From positions 30,500,678 through 30,564,677 of the forward strand of contig CM063110.1 of NCBI GenBank assembly GCA_031841125.1: a stretch of DNA of 64,000 nucleotides. Reading direction: 5' to 3'. The stretch comes from Acanthococcus lagerstroemiae. Its lineage: Eukaryota > Arthropoda > Insecta > Hemiptera > Eriococcidae. Both the position numbers and the translations under genes were made by a program. Under the pieces are notes generated by a model. The model made no database searches, was not told the origin of the DNA, and saw nothing but the letters and a program-made list of their open reading frames with translations. How positions within the stretch are numbered: the first letter of the stretch is position 1; each line of letters begins with the position of its first letter. Of the stretch, positions 22,609 through 34,946 are shown piece after piece.

Positions 22609-23210
22609 CTTTGATCGGTCAGATCATTTTTGACTCAGTTCCTGACAAAATGAGACCGTTTCCAGTTTCCCATGTGCTGAATTCATCTCTCTGCATCCAT
22701 TAAAAAAGGGGTGCCTCGTAATTTTCAAAAAACAAGATTTTGAGAAAAACGCGTTCAAAGTTTTTGAATACATTTTGTTGATTTTCTTGTCAACGACCAA
22801 AAAACTGTTTCATGGACTATTATACATGGTGTCCGGACTTGGTTCAAAAATCCGCTAGGTACGCATAGTACTCGAAAAAAGTTTTAAAAAAGTTAATTAC
22901 GAAAAGTTGCCTGTGGGTGAATTGAAGGGGCAACGCCGTTTTAAAGATTACAATAAAAAAACTCAATTTTCAAGACGATATTCAAGACATATAATTTATT
23001 GACGGAGTAAATAATCTTGACTATGAGGGCTGGTAGCACTGGCTTGGATGAAAAAAATCTTAGTACGAAGTATTGCCTATTCTCAAAATTGAAGGCGCTA
23101 GAAAACGTTGAAAGTTGGGAAATTTTCATTTTTTGTTAAATGGTCAAAAAGACCGGTTCTCAGCCCAACCCTAGGTGAATAATTAATGGTTACAGGGCTA
23201 TTGTGACCAT
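22609..23210. other. Unassigned DNA flanking the LINE 5' truncation
   Basis: No LINE similarity continues past 22608. AT-rich sequence without a recognised gene or element. Confidence 0.5.
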
Positions 23211-23340
23211 GAGAACTTGTTGTACGTATCTAGGAGATGAAAAATTACTCAATGCCGGATAACGTTTTAAAAATTCAGAATTCGGAGAAAATGGTCGTAT
23301 GATTTTTTCATCTCTTAGATATACGTTCAACAAGTTCTCA
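23211..23340. repeat. Inverted repeat with ~36-bp arms
   Basis: GAGAACTTGTTGTACGTATC followed by AGATGAAAAAT at the left is mirrored by the inverse sequence at 23303-23340, with a few mismatches and a loop of about 55 bp. It could be a small MITE or a hairpin-forming remnant. Confidence 0.7.
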
Positions 23341-24285
23341 CGCAGGCTGTTTGATGGACAAAGTGACAAATGTGAGCAGAATGAGTTTGATGCGTAGGGA
23401 AGAAGGACAAGAGGGAATGCCCTCCGGGCCAGGATTTCTGAACAGTTCAGATATTCTGCACCTTCGAGGAAAGGGATTTGTATCGACAAACTTTTGAGTA
23501 CATTCCCCGAGGCCCAGGTGTTTTCCACATATCTGGAATTGATGGGTAATGAGAGAACAGTGCTAAACGGGGGGCTCAGACAAGCGCAACGAGGCAACGA
23601 GTGTTTTGTGGGTGTTTCTTCACCCATATGCAAGCAAACCTTGTAGATACGCTGTAATGCAGTTTTGATTTCTTTTATTCTCGTCTAAAGAAGGGCGTGA
23701 GTAACTTTCGAATTGTATCGGGCCGGTAACATGACTACTTTTCCAGAAGGGTGGGGGACAGCTTGAAGTAAAGTTGTTGATAAAAAAGTAACAAAAAATG
23801 TCTCGGTTTTTCTATGGAGGGATGAGGCAAACCCGTACTACTTGCCCGCTTATGAATTTGTAATATTGAAGGGGTTTCACGAGTGAAAAAAGTCAAGTAA
23901 TGAGAAAATCTAAACAAAAATTTTGGCGAAATAAATTTAGAACTTCAGAAGTTTCCTTAGGCCTCGATATTAAACTGACAAATGGAATGAGTTCACAGCT
24001 TCGTCTGAATCTATTATTATGAATAAAATTTGGTTTCAAAAGTAGAAAGTGTGAACAGAATCTTAACCCAAATTCTAAAATTCTGAAATTTGTAGTTTCA
24101 TTAAGAATGTGTCAGCCATGGAAAGTTCTAAAATTATTAAAAAATTGAAAATACCTTTTTTTTTTTTGTCTTTTATATCGGAGGAACGAGGTTCAAATTT
24201 GTACTAAAATTTTATCACTTAAGTTCTCAAGCCCGTGAAGTCTTTTCAATATTAAGGACGGGAAATCAATGTCTATTTGTGTATT
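23341..24285. other. Unassigned DNA
   Basis: A - strand open frame of about 147 codons (23190-23633) overlaps the inverted repeat and shows no domain. I do not call it a gene. Confidence 0.5.
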
Positions 24286-25302
24286 TGTGGACGCCCACGA
24301 GTAAAGGGACATAGTTGTCGATCGCAGTTCTGGCGCTACAGCCATTGTAAAAATGAGTAAAAAAATCGATTTTGAGGTTATAACTGATTCTAATTGGAAA
24401 ACTTGTGTACTTCCATGTGGTTTTTGTCACAACGCTGTATGTAGCTTCGTTCTCACGTGAGATCGAAAAAGTGTCTTGAGAAAAAAGGACATAGATATCG
24501 AGTTCAGTGTTACCAGATCACAAATTCTGTTGGCGCTATTCTTTCAAGAAAGTGTTAAAGATAACTAAATTTTCTTTTAAATAATGCTAAAGACAGAGCT
24601 GAATTTTTTCTTAAGGGAGTTGAAAAATTAGGCTACTTTGTACTCTCTTTAAATTATGGAAAGTAAAGAAGTTGATCAGAATTTAGAAATTATATTCATT
24701 ATACAGATATGGGGGGAGCTTGGATTCTTAGAATGATATTTCAGCGTTAAATTTTTAGCCTAATATGGTGTAAAGAATGTCATAACATTTTATGGCACTG
24801 AAATTTCAGAGTTAGCAATTCATTTATAATTTATGGGCAGTCCCTCAAAGAATGTGAGTTTCGTTTCGTTCATTTTGTTCATAAGTATTCGTTCCCGATG
24901 TTTTTATACTGTCATATAAATAAACTGAACTTTTCGTATGGAAGATACATAGATGTCGATTCTGTTCTTTACTTTTTCACATGGGTTCTGAGATATCAAG
25001 ATGATTAATTTCAATGCGGTTACCCATTTTTGATGGTGCCTGATCCATTCCAACGATTCCCGTTTCATTTCAGCTCTTATTCATTGTTCCCAAAATTTGC
25101 ATTTTCACTTCGGAAAACTTTGAACCTCATTTCTGTAAAATGAGCTTTTTGAGTACTCGATGTTTGAATTCCTCTTCTTCGTCGAGTTTTTCATCGAGCA
25201 GGCTCGACAAGGGCTTGTTGCAAAGGTAAATTCTCTCTAGTTTATTTTACTATACTTAACTCCATACCGACAACTATGTCCCTTTTCTCGTGGACGTCCA
25301 CA
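24286..25302. mobile_element. Unclassified 1.0-kb transposon with ~37-bp TIRs
   Basis: Left end TGTGGACGCCCACGAG and right end (inverted) TGTGGACGTCCACGAG, continuing AAAGGGACATAGTTGTCG in both. The outermost 12 bp of the right end, GTGGACGTCCAC, is itself a perfect palindrome. Variants of GGACATAGATxTCGA recur inside at about 24488 and 24943, suggesting internal binding sites. No coding region and no clear target duplication, so the superfamily is unknown. Confidence 0.8.
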
Positions 25303-25653
25303 TTGTTGTATTTTCACCGTGTAATCTATTGCCGCTCTTGAAAAACATTATGATCCAGAATACATTGTCAGAATCGTACTGAAAATTCGGCATTTTTCGA
25401 ACTTCGGAGCCTGTAGCCCTGCCAATGTTAAGAATAGACCATGTGTGCTGATGAACTTTCTAGTTCCTTTCAGCAAGTATTATAACTCATTTTCGGCCGA
25501 TATACCAAAACTAGACATGGAACCCCTATAAAATCATTCTATCGAAGAAGTGGTGGAAGGAAGTTCACCATTCATGCTTTATTTCTCGGTCGACTAATCG
25601 ATATAGATCGAAACAACAGCACACCAGTCAATTGCAGGAATGAAATCGTCTTC
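25303..25653. other. Unassigned DNA
   Basis: No gene or element ends are seen. Confidence 0.5.
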
Positions 25654-25713
25654 GCAGAGACATACCGAAGAGTTCTTCGAGGGGGGGGGGGTTCCCTCAT
25701 CGGTACGTTCCTG
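25654..25713. mobile_element. 60-bp remnant of the GACGTACC MITE family
   Basis: Left CAGAGACATACCGAAGAG and right CGGTACGTTCCTG are inverted relatives of the ends of the MITE at 3217-3600, joined by a G-run. No target duplication, so probably an internally deleted, decayed copy. Confidence 0.55.
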
Positions 25714-26739
25714 AGTATTTGTAGTAGTGAAGCGGAAGTAGAGCAGAGCACTAACTTACATTATCAAAAATTTACTTCGCCGCGATGAATTGGGCTAGCT
25801 GCTCCCCATTTTTCTAGTTTCTCATCGCCAAGAAATGGAATATTGATCTGTCGACGAACTGGAATGAACTGTATGGATTCGAAATTAGTCATTAGTTCAC
25901 AAAGATGGGCGATATTCTTACCGTATTTGTAAAATTTGCTTGTGGCAGTGTGGTTTGTAAGTTTTTTTTTCATCTCTCTTTCTCCGTCTCCCTCTGTCTC
26001 TCTCACTTCTCTGTCATCTTGTATTGTTCATTAGGCGTTAAGATGGAAGACTGCAGTATTTTAAGGCGAGCAAGAAATCGTTGTTGAAAGGACGGGAACA
26101 ATGGGTTATTGTCGACGAATGGCTGTGTCGCGCACTTGCATTTATAATAGTTTATATACTCCGTATAGTAGGTACCTACATTATTATGTGTGTACGTAAC
26201 AGGAATGCCAGAATGGCTCGCGCCTCTATAATTCAGTCTGAAAACCGTCTTCCAATTGGGCATGCAATCGCGTGAAGTTGCCTGGCTGGCACGACGTTTC
26301 TGTCTCTGTCTGCGGGGCCAAGGTAAGAAAGTCGCGAGTGCAAAAGTCGGTTGTTTCATGTTGGTCTGTGAAGCCTGTTCGCTTTTAAAAAATGGGCTAA
26401 TAGTATAATTCCATTACGATCACAACCTCTTGAAATGTGTCAAAAAGTCCTCTCGGATGTCAGGTTTAAAAATCACGTGGGTTTCTTGGTTCTGAAATTG
26501 AATGTCTCAGAAAGAACATCAGTCTTCCAGTATTCTGTTCGTCTGCACGAAAAGCCATACGCTCATTTAAGGTTGTTTTAGTGCGGATTATGTATTCTAT
26601 TGTTTCCTAATTAAGGCCATAGCTCTGAAGAGGAGCTGAATGTTCAAACCCTTTTATTTTTCTTTTTGTTTCGCGGAAAAATCAAGAAATATTTGTTCAA
26701 AATGCTTGCTAACTTTTAAGGAATTCGGTAAGATGATAA
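25714..26739. other. Unassigned DNA
   Basis: Contains a pyrimidine-rich tract (25960-26020) and a good-looking splice donor word (GCCAAG|GTAAGA, about 26320) with no supporting open frame. No gene is called. Confidence 0.45.
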
Positions 26740-27370
26740 AGACCCATTAAGGCTTTCTAATTTTTGGTGAAGCCTAAGCTGGACTTCGTTCTATGGGACC
26801 CTATCAAGACTACGTTGGACTCCTCATGACGGTGTTAAAACTCTTGAAGGTTGAGCATTCAAATCGAAGACTCATTAAGGCTGTAGTAAAACTCGATATG
26901 ACTTTTCCAGTACCTCGATAAGGCTTGCTAATACTGTGTTAGAACCATTGAAGATTTCTTATGATTATGGTAGACCTTGCAAGAGTGAGTCAAACCTATC
27001 AGAATTTCCTAAGGCTCGTTAGAATGTAAGACGCTGTGAGATCCGGTCAGAACTTATTAAAACTTCTTAAGGTACACTGTCCCGGGGCCAATTTGGCATG
27101 CGTGCGTCGCCATACGCCCTTGTATCATCGATTAAGATCCGTTGAAATTTCTTGAGGGGGAGGGGGATTGAAAGACTCGTTAAGATTATGTTATGACTTT
27201 GTAAGGCTATGTTAAGAGCATTAAAACTGTTTCAAGACGCCGTACATTGATACAAGAGCGTGTTGACTCTAGAAAATAATATTAAAGCTCTTTAAGATTC
27301 GTTAAACCTTCCTCGGACTGTGTTGAGACCTGTTAAGATCTTTGAAAGACTGTATCAGGATCGTTAAGAT
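26740..27370. repeat. Degenerate ~11-bp-period repeat (AAGACTCGTTA-like)
   Basis: Variants of AAGACTCGTTA and TTAAGGCTTG recur roughly every 10-12 bases across the whole segment, most regularly at 27165-27370. Two other segments, 44350-45290 and 60040-60640, have the same flavour, the latter mostly as CTTGAAGACT-type words. This looks like an old minisatellite family. A 27-bp piece shared with the R1-like LINE 3' region lies inside at about 27093-27119. Confidence 0.6.
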
Positions 27371-27561
27371 TGCTTAATTACCGTGATGAAACTTGGCAAG
27401 AGTTTCTCCTGAGACTGGGCGTAGTATATTTTTTTGACTTGCTTAAACCCTTTCTTTCCAACGACTTTTGCTGTGGCAGGATGCAGAGTTGTATTCTCTA
27501 CTCGAACATTGCAATGGTAACCCGTTTCCCAACAATGTTCATGATCAGCTTGCCTTATGGA

Positions 27562-28304
27562 CAGGGCTGGGCAGGACTCGAATGAAAAGGACTCGAGTTC
27601 TGGACTCCGAGTCTTTTTTTTTTTTTTTTTTTTTTTTAGGACTTGTTACTCGGACTTTTACTTGTTTACAGCCTCAAATTTATGAGTCCTTTACTTTGGC
27701 ACTAATTAGTTGATTTCAAAATTTAATCATGAATTTTGCAAATTTCAAGATATAAATTTACAGTTTGCAACCCTGGAAGCTGGAAAGTACAGGTGCACAG
27801 ATTGTCAGAAGAAAAGGACAACTAGAAGGCCCTCTGTAAAGACCTTTTTCTTATAACAAGAGATGAAAGCCCGTCACATGAAAAGGGCGTTATCTCAATC
27901 ACAAAGTAAGACGGAAAATACACATTTTAGTTGTCTTTTTCTTGTGGCAGTCCGTGCGTTAAATAAGAAAAAGTGAGAAGCGACCTAACCGAGTGCTTGT
28001 TGTTGTACTTGTTTTCTGTGGTAACTGCTGATAGCCTGATAGTGATAGCAGGTTTGCGCTTTGGCGCCATCCGAATATGTAGTATAAACTGGCAGAATTA
28101 ATGATATTATGTCTCCACTATCACTACTGAAAAGTATGGATAAAATCAGTGTAAAAGGATTCCTTTTGGACTCGGACTCGTAAAAGACTCGGACTCAGGT
28201 CCATTTAAAATCGTAGTCTCATGACTCGGACTTCGAGTCTAAATAAAATACATGACTCGTGACTTGGACTCGAGTCCGTTTTGGGGACTGGATCCCCAAC
28301 ACTG
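27562..28304. mobile_element. hAT-type element rich in ACTCGGACTCG
   Basis: Left end CAGGGCTGGGCAGGACTCG and right end GGGGACTGGATCCCCAACACTG are inverse-type hAT termini. Subterminal sequence is dense in GACTCG/CGAGTC words on both sides. Flanks CTTATGGA and CTAATAAA match at 5 of 8, an eroded duplication. A poly-T run lies at 27615-27639. Sequences just outside the two ends (27482-27530 and 28338-28385) are similar to each other, so the element sits within or next to an older direct repeat. Confidence 0.75.
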
Positions 28305-29527
28305 CTAATAAAAATCGTATTTTTAATGACCAACATCTTCAGAGTTGTATTTTATGCTTGAACATTGCGTTGATAACCTGTCTCAAAAAATGAGCTTTCA
28401 ATGTACCTTGTTGAGGAAGTATGATCCGGTCTGGAGGACCATAATTGTGATCTCGCTATCATAAGTTCCTATTCTCCGTGCTAGCCGTTGAATGAGATCT
28501 CTGTATTATCTGTCAATGGCGAGGGAAGAATTTCTCTTAGTCTTAGATGAAGGAGTTGATAGGGTGGGCAACATCACCCGCCTCTCTATAGTGGTTTCGT
28601 TTTCTTCACATTGTCTCATGAAAATTTTTAGACCGATCGAATTGCATCGTTATCAAAATGGTTTAGGTGCATCTCTGTACACCTGCAAGTCTCTGTCTTT
28701 TTTTAGGATGGGGAGTGAGCGAATAATTAAAATTTTATGAGGAAGAAGAAGCGTTATTGGCATGTGTCAAGCTTGAGTTCATGAGCATTGGGTTGTTCTT
28801 GGCGCACAAAACTTACTTATTATCCCCATTAAGAGAGTGTGTTTCTAAAGCGATTCCATTGTAAACGGGTTCAACAGGCACAAGCAGCAAGCTGTTAATT
28901 GGGTGTTTATTAAGGCATTTTGTTAAGTGTCAGAGTCTCAGTTGCTAGTTTTTGTTGGATTCGATTTCAGAAATAAAAACTCAGCTGTATTGAAGGAATA
29001 CACGGTCAGTTCTCAATTAGTGGTGTGTGCGTATTCATATAGCATAAGTAAGCTGTACACACGTTGAAAATGATGTTTCTACAATATTTCTATTACATAA
29101 GAGTTCAGCTGGTATTGTTTTGAGATATTAAGGCAATCCCTATGGGAAATATGTTTGTTTGGGCGTTACTAAATGTCGCGGTGTCAGTTTACTTTAGATG
29201 CTACCGTTTGTCATTCCATTTTAGAAACTCAGAACTGAGCTGTAATGAAGGGATACAGTGAGTGATCAATTAGTTACACGCGTATGGAGCGTTATTGTGC
29301 TACCCATGTTAAAAATATATGTTCCTGGAACGGTTCCATTGCTAACAGGTTCAACTGGTATAGTGTTCGAACGCTTAGTCTGTCCCTGTTAAGAATGTAT
29401 TTACTTGGGCGTTACTAAGGAACAAGACGGTAGTTCACTCAAGATGGTAGCATTTGGTTGTAGGAACATGGAACTCTGTTGCAACAGAGGCATACAGTCC
29501 GTGAATGGTTAGCGGGTCCCTGGAATA

Positions 29528-30613
29528 CAGTAGAAGTTACTGAAGTGGAACTTTGTTAAATGAAAAACTAGATCAGAGCCATAAATATTATTTTTTATAC
29601 TACTTGATCAGAAAGGCAATGTTTACATTGGTGTTTTATGGACGACAAGAAGCGCCTATCATTCTTGCATCGAGTTCTAACGAAACCTGAATGTCAAGTT
29701 AACGTTCCTGAATGTAAAGCGTTTTTACATGAAAAAATTGCTGGTCAGTAATCGGAATCAAACCCGCGGCTATTGAAACATTTGACTGAAATGCATCAAT
29801 TGTCTCTAACCACTCGGCCACAGAGTGAATTATGAAATAGCCACTTACAAACGTATTTAAATATTCACAATGTAGTACAGCTGTTACCGTTCATTGTTTA
29901 CCATCGTTACATTTTTGCTGGCCACTACCTGCGTATGCTGTTTGTGCATGTGAACGAACTGAAGACAAGACTGTGATACTGTACTTTGTAGTAATTAACT
30001 GAGCAAATTAAATTTTTGAATTAATTACGCACACAAAAATCACCTGTCTATAATTTAAATGAATGAATATATTTTTTTTTAAATACAGACTATGTCAGCA
30101 AATAACATTGCCGCTTCTGATTAAGTAGTATAAAAAATATCTTCCACAACAAGAGCCAAAAGTGAGTTTACATGACTCGGGAATTGCTGACTCGCTACGC
30201 TCGTTTGCAAACTTTCCCTTGCCATGTAAACACTTACTTTTGACTCTTGGTGTGTAATACATATACTTATTTTCTTCACCTTCAAAAATTGTGCACGTTA
30301 TTTTGCGAAACTTTGATAAGTGTAATTGCTTCTAGATGAAAAGTTGTTATTAGTTGCCTCTACAACAGCAAGTGCTCGTTTCCTCTCTACAAGTAAAATC
30401 GTTCTATGTAGCAGGTTTATTACCTCTGGAAGTGCAAGTTTTCGTTGTTTACCTGTACAAGTGAAATTCTATGTATGTGAACTGAGGTTCCTTGTAAGCC
30501 TTTATAGGTGCACATAGCTGACCCCCGGTAAATGCAGCTCTGTTGAGTGAAAAACTCGATATGTGCAACAAAAATTGTGTTCCTTTGCGATTGCTGTTGG
30601 CAAGGTTCTACTG
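29528..30613. mobile_element. TA-flanked pogo/Tc1-type element inside the tandem array
   Basis: Left end CAGTAGAAGTT and right end (inverted) CAGTAGAACCTTG, with TA immediately outside both ends (29526-29527 and 30614-30615), the hallmark of Tc1/mariner-superfamily insertion. CAGTAGAACC is a common start of pogo/Tigger-type elements. Subterminal words (TGAAAAACTxGAT) are shared as inverted copies. No transposase is seen. The array period of 225 bp after removal supports these exact boundaries. Confidence 0.8.
29743..29827 (-). tRNA. tRNA-like (Ser/Leu-type) pol III sequence, probably a pseudogene or SINE head
   Basis: On the - strand, box A TGGCCGAGTGG (29820-29810) is followed by box B GGTTTGATTCC (29764-29754). 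The long spacing and GACTGAAATG-like middle resemble a class II serine tRNA in outline. The acceptor ends do not pair well, so I doubt a functional tRNA. It lies inside the TA-flanked element 29528-30613. Confidence 0.5.
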
Positions 30614-30904
30614 TACGAGTATTAAGCAAAGCAGTTCCTGGACAAATTTTTTTCAATAGGTTTTTGAATGTAGTTGATTGCCATGAGAAATGTGTTTCTT
30701 ACGGCGTCTACTAAACAACGAGGCGGTAGTTTATCTGGTATGGTGATGTTTGTAGGTTTCCGTTTTAGGAACTCAGAACTCTGCCATACTGAAAGAGATA
30801 CTAACGAATCAACGGTAAAGGCCGATCTGAGACTGCTAGCTGTGGGGTGGGACAGTCCACCTGTGAAGTGGTATTCTAGTAAGTGGAACCGAGTGGATAA
30901 TCCC

Positions 30905-31090
30905 ATAATGGAATAGAATGGAAATGGATAGTATGGTATGGTACAGTATTGTGTGGTACACTATGGTATGGATGGTATAGTCTGGTACAGTATGATGTAT
31001 GGTATGTTATAGTATAGCATAGTATAGTGAAGTATAGTATAGTGTGGCATGGTATGTTGTGCTATGGCATGCTATGATATAGGATAGTAA
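30905..31090. repeat. Degenerate TATAG/TATGG minisatellite
   Basis: Tandem variants of AGTATGGTATGGTA and AGTATAGTATAG fill the segment, with scattered substitutions. It abuts the downstream end of the tandem array. Confidence 0.9.
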
Positions 31091-33005
31091 AAAGTAGCGA
31101 GGCATGATGTAGTACACAGTTGCGTTTCTAATAAACCAACTGTATAAAATGGCTCTGTATCTCTTTCTTCCTGGTCGGCAAAGTACATAGTGTACGCGGT
31201 ATCGCGTTTTCTAACACATGAAATGACGCAAGACGAATGTTTACGTTTTGCGTGGGTACATACGCGTTTGCGGCGCGCGTTCGAACTCCATAAGTGCGTC
31301 TGGGCCGACATTTCTTATTACTACCTTGAGAAGAGGCAGTCGTTGAGAATTTCCTGCACGTTATTATAGAAATGATTAATATATTGGAAATGCGGCGCTG
31401 TATTTACGGCAATTTCAAGAAGAAATGATATATGTCGCAGGTCGAAGACCTGTTATATACGACGGCTTGTAGTATACCGTGTATTAGTGACCGTACAGCT
31501 AGTCTGGGTGCGTGCTTATCTGTTGGCAATTTGTTACATAGATGTAAATTGAGAGATACCGCGGAGGCCTTATACTTCCCTGCTCATATAACCTGAATAT
31601 TAACGCGATTCGTAACTATCGGTCATCGATTGAATGACCGCCGTACCCGGTGGATTCACATTTTTACTGGTCGCCTTCGACTCGATGGTAGGATAAGACT
31701 TCGCTGTTGTAGAAACTGTGTACGGTGTCGCGGTCAGCATCCTCCAGCATGTGTTTGTGCACGCTTCGGGTCGATGTGGATTAATTTTTTCTTGGTCGCC
31801 AATTTCGAGTTGGTTGCGGCTGGCCAGGACTGTACGGCGAAAAACGAACGTATGTATATCTGTCAGCGGAGTTGATGGTTGGCGTTGCTTACTGCGGCTT
31901 CCCGCGGTGCTCCGACTGTTCTCGATTTTTTGTTACATGGAGGTGAAGCGAGGAAGGACGAACATGCGTCGAAATATCGAAAACTGGGCGAGATTTCACT
32001 CACTCGCCGCAGGTCAGCTGAAGCCTGGAGAATGCGTTCGAATTGGATGGAAGCGGGGTTATATGTAAGGCCAGATGAACACCATCGGCGGTAAACCTTC
32101 ATTTCTTGGAAAAGGACTCTGAATACATGGAGTGTTTGCGACGGGATGCAGAGTATTGGCTCAACTGATAGCCGGTTTTAAGGGAGGATAATCCCCCTCA
32201 CTCTTTCCAGTATATTTCTTTCTACAGAATTTCTCTAAAAGATTGCTGAAAATTTGCAGAGTTTGCGTGTAACTGAGTGTTTATCATTTTGATGATTCAG
32301 TACCATGAAATCCAACCCGATAGAAGAGTATTAGTACTGGGCGTTTTAAACTTTTCCTCTTGCGTGTGCCTAGCAGGAAATCTGACCTGGTTCTCTCAGT
32401 CGTGGTGTACGAGGACTGTAGTACACTGTTTTGAAAGCATATTAGCAAATTCATGTTGTAGCTTTGAATTTTGCGGTGTTGTCCTGTCGTTTTCCTTCTC
32501 CGACATTTGTATTCCGTGGCTACCTTGTGGATTCTTGCGCGCCCAGTTGGTATAGTATGCGCGGCTGAAACGTAGGTGTAAATCTGATTAGTTGGGGATT
32601 TCTTTTTTCAGTAGTAAGTGTTAAGTTTGTTTTAATGAGCAGTGCAAATCTAACATGTGAGCTCGTAGTACGAGTTATTATCTTTTTTATCTTGGGTAGC
32701 CTCTAATGACGTAAGTAAACGTGACTAATGCACGCATTTCCATCAAATTCGTCACCGTAGATTCGTTCTGTTCGTGTGTAAACGAGTGAATTTGTTGATG
32801 TCATTTCGCACTCTTTCTCTCGATTTTCATTTCGCTGTGTTCTGGTTTATATTATTTTCTGCTTGATCTTATACGTTGAATTACTGAGTTTCCGCGGTTG
32901 GCTTGTCCGTGTATTTGAATTGGAATAGCGAGTAAGTGTGGTTGCTGTAGTAGGTAGAATAAATTTGTGCCTTTTGGTGATGCAGAGCTACCGTATTCGT
33001 TCGTT
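31091..33005. other. Unassigned DNA with a CpG-rich core
   Basis: 31600-32060 is CpG-rich with overlapping open frames of 70-116 codons in several frames, none with a domain. It could hold a promoter or non-coding exon. The remainder shows nothing recognisable. Confidence 0.4.
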
Positions 33006-33300
33006 TGACTCATGTGATGATGCTGAGGTCAAGTTGTCGGTCATATTTTTGTGTTATAACTGGTACATGTAGTCTTGTTTTCGAAGTAGTTGCCTGGACC
33101 GTACAATGTGAGGTATCTGCTGTGGCTGTAGTTTCGTCTTGAAACGGGATACCGTCGTAGCACGACTCCTCAATGACTCATGTGATGATGTAAAAATCAA
33201 GTTGATCGACGTTGTTCTTGTGGTTCTGATCTCAATTCTGCGGTATAACTGGTAGATGCAGTCTGTGTTTCCGGAATAGTTGCTGTATACCTCTGTCACA
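33006..33300. repeat. Diverged tandem duplication, ~165-bp unit
   Basis: Two copies share TGACTCATGTGATGATG, TCAAGTTG, TATAACTGGTA, ATGxAGTCT and GTTTxCGxAxTAGTTGC in the same order (about 33006-33170 and 33174-33300). Confidence 0.7.
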
Positions 33301-34489
33301 CTGGCCCGGAATGAATTAACTCGAATCCGTTGCTCGTTTAGATACCATTTCTTGGACACAAGTTCGAGAGTTTCCTGAGGGGCTTTCTAGTTCTGAATCG
33401 TTTCTTTCTTTCTTTTATTTTGTGGCTACGAGTTGAATAAAGGAAAATAGAAGTGTGCTGGAGGGGGAAGGGGATGTTCAAGACAACCTGGTGTAACTTT
33501 AAATTCACGGCTCAGAAGTGTTAAATACTATTGTGAGTGTACGTGTGATTTTTTTGTGTTCATGTTCTTCCGATTGCTGCGTTTGCTCACAGGTGCGTAA
33601 ATACATGAGGAGTAGGATCTCAGAATTATCAAATTCTCAAACGAAAAAATTACTATTTCTTTTATAGACTTTGCTGTGTTTGGAACGTTCTAGGATTGCC
33701 GCATTTCTCATTTAGAGGGGACTCAATAAGTAGATTTTTTGGTAGTCCATTTGAAGCCTACATATTTTTAGCTAAAATCGTAAGTGGACTCCGGTTGTAG
33801 GTACTGTGGGTGGGGAGGGGGGTTAAGAGGACTATTCCGTCCTGAAAGACAGTTTCAGCTTTCCTTACCCTCCTCCCTAGATAACGGATTTTAAAAATTA
33901 TCTTTAAACTTTTCTAGATTTTTGCACCGTGATATTTATGAGATGAAGCCCGTAGTATTCGAGAAAAATTTCCATTGCGTCTCTTAAAATATCTTTTCAA
34001 ATTTCTCGTATGTTCCCTGTATTCCTGGTTTTCCAAATCATAGATTTCCCAGTTGCTGTTTCAAAATACGTGTGCTAAAATAGAAATCAGGTTCAATATA
34101 AATGGTTGATAAGAAAGTTCGCGGTGCTATTCTTCATTGGTACAAAAACGAGCTTCGAGGAATTTTTTTCTTTTCATTTTTCCAGATCAATATCTTGATT
34201 TAATCTTCAGCGAAGAAAAAGAATTTTAATAGATCAAAGTACGCTGAATCTTTTTCATAATAACCAATTTTTACAATAACGTACTCTGCTATTAGTTATT
34301 TCGTTTCAAAAGTTTGAACGCAAACTTGCTGAGAAAAATTGATGCGCGGAGCTCGTTCTGCCAGAAAGGTTCTCATATTTTTTTAATATAGCTATGGATG
34401 TATTTTGTCAAAATTTTGCCTTTACATGTTCGATATTACGTGAAATTTCGCATCTTCCGCATCAGTCCAGTTTCTCAGGTTCGTGTTTG
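33301..34489. other. Unassigned AT-rich DNA
   Basis: No gene or element is seen. A G-rich patch lies at about 33808-33828. Confidence 0.5.
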
Positions 34490-34765
34490 TTGTAATCTAT
34501 TAGTTATTTTGTATGCTTACCGTGCGATGGTGATCATACAGATAAATGGGTATGGTAGAAAGAGATCCATATCCCTGCCTCCGGGGAAACCTCATTTTAG
34601 AATGATCCTTATGTTCCACCTCGATTCAGATTCCCTGATTCGTGATTGAAATCGAATGGTTATCTCGTATTCTTATCGCGTGATGATGAGTATCTATATA
34701 ATTGGGTATGTTAGAAAGAGGTCCATATCCCAGCCTCAGTGGAAACCATAATCCAGAGTGTTTCC
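34490..34765. repeat. Diverged tandem duplication, ~165-bp unit
   Basis: The copies at about 34493-34640 and 34655-34765 share GGGTATGxTAGAAAGAG, TCCATATCCC, GCCTC and GGAAACC in order. Confidence 0.75.
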
Positions 34766-34946
34766 TTATAATTAATTATACTCAATTTTATTTTCCACAA
34801 TACATATAAACCATTTTCCACTGAGATAGGTCTTATCATTTACAAAAATTTCTTGAGAAATCCGATTTCCATAATTTTTCGTATTTTCCTGATAACAAGG
34901 AAACTATTAGTCCTACAGGGTTCCGCTTGTGCTTTTAAATTGAAGC

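Larger units (their letters stand above)
28841..30840. repeat. Four-unit diverged tandem array, ~235-bp period
   Basis: Units begin near 28841, 29075, 29321 and 30634. Shared landmarks in order are GTTTCTxxAA or GTTCCTGGAA, TTCCATTGxxAAC, GGTTCAACTGG, TGGGCGTTACTAA, CGGTAGTTxACT, TTTTAGxAACTCAGAACT and GGGATACAGT. Periods are 234 and 246 bp. The third is 225 bp once the transposon at 29528-30613 and one TA are removed. No coding capacity. The units are diverged, so the array is old. Confidence 0.8.

Noticed and set aside
18915..26330. Isolated good splice-donor words (about 18922 and 26320)
   Set aside because: No coding frame or partner acceptor can be linked to either; such words are expected by chance in 64 kb.
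27550..27585. Possible AXH continuation (residues YGQGWAG)
   Set aside because: It lies 30 kb upstream of the AXH exon, within the left terminus of a hAT element (CAGGGCTGGGCAGG). The match is chance.
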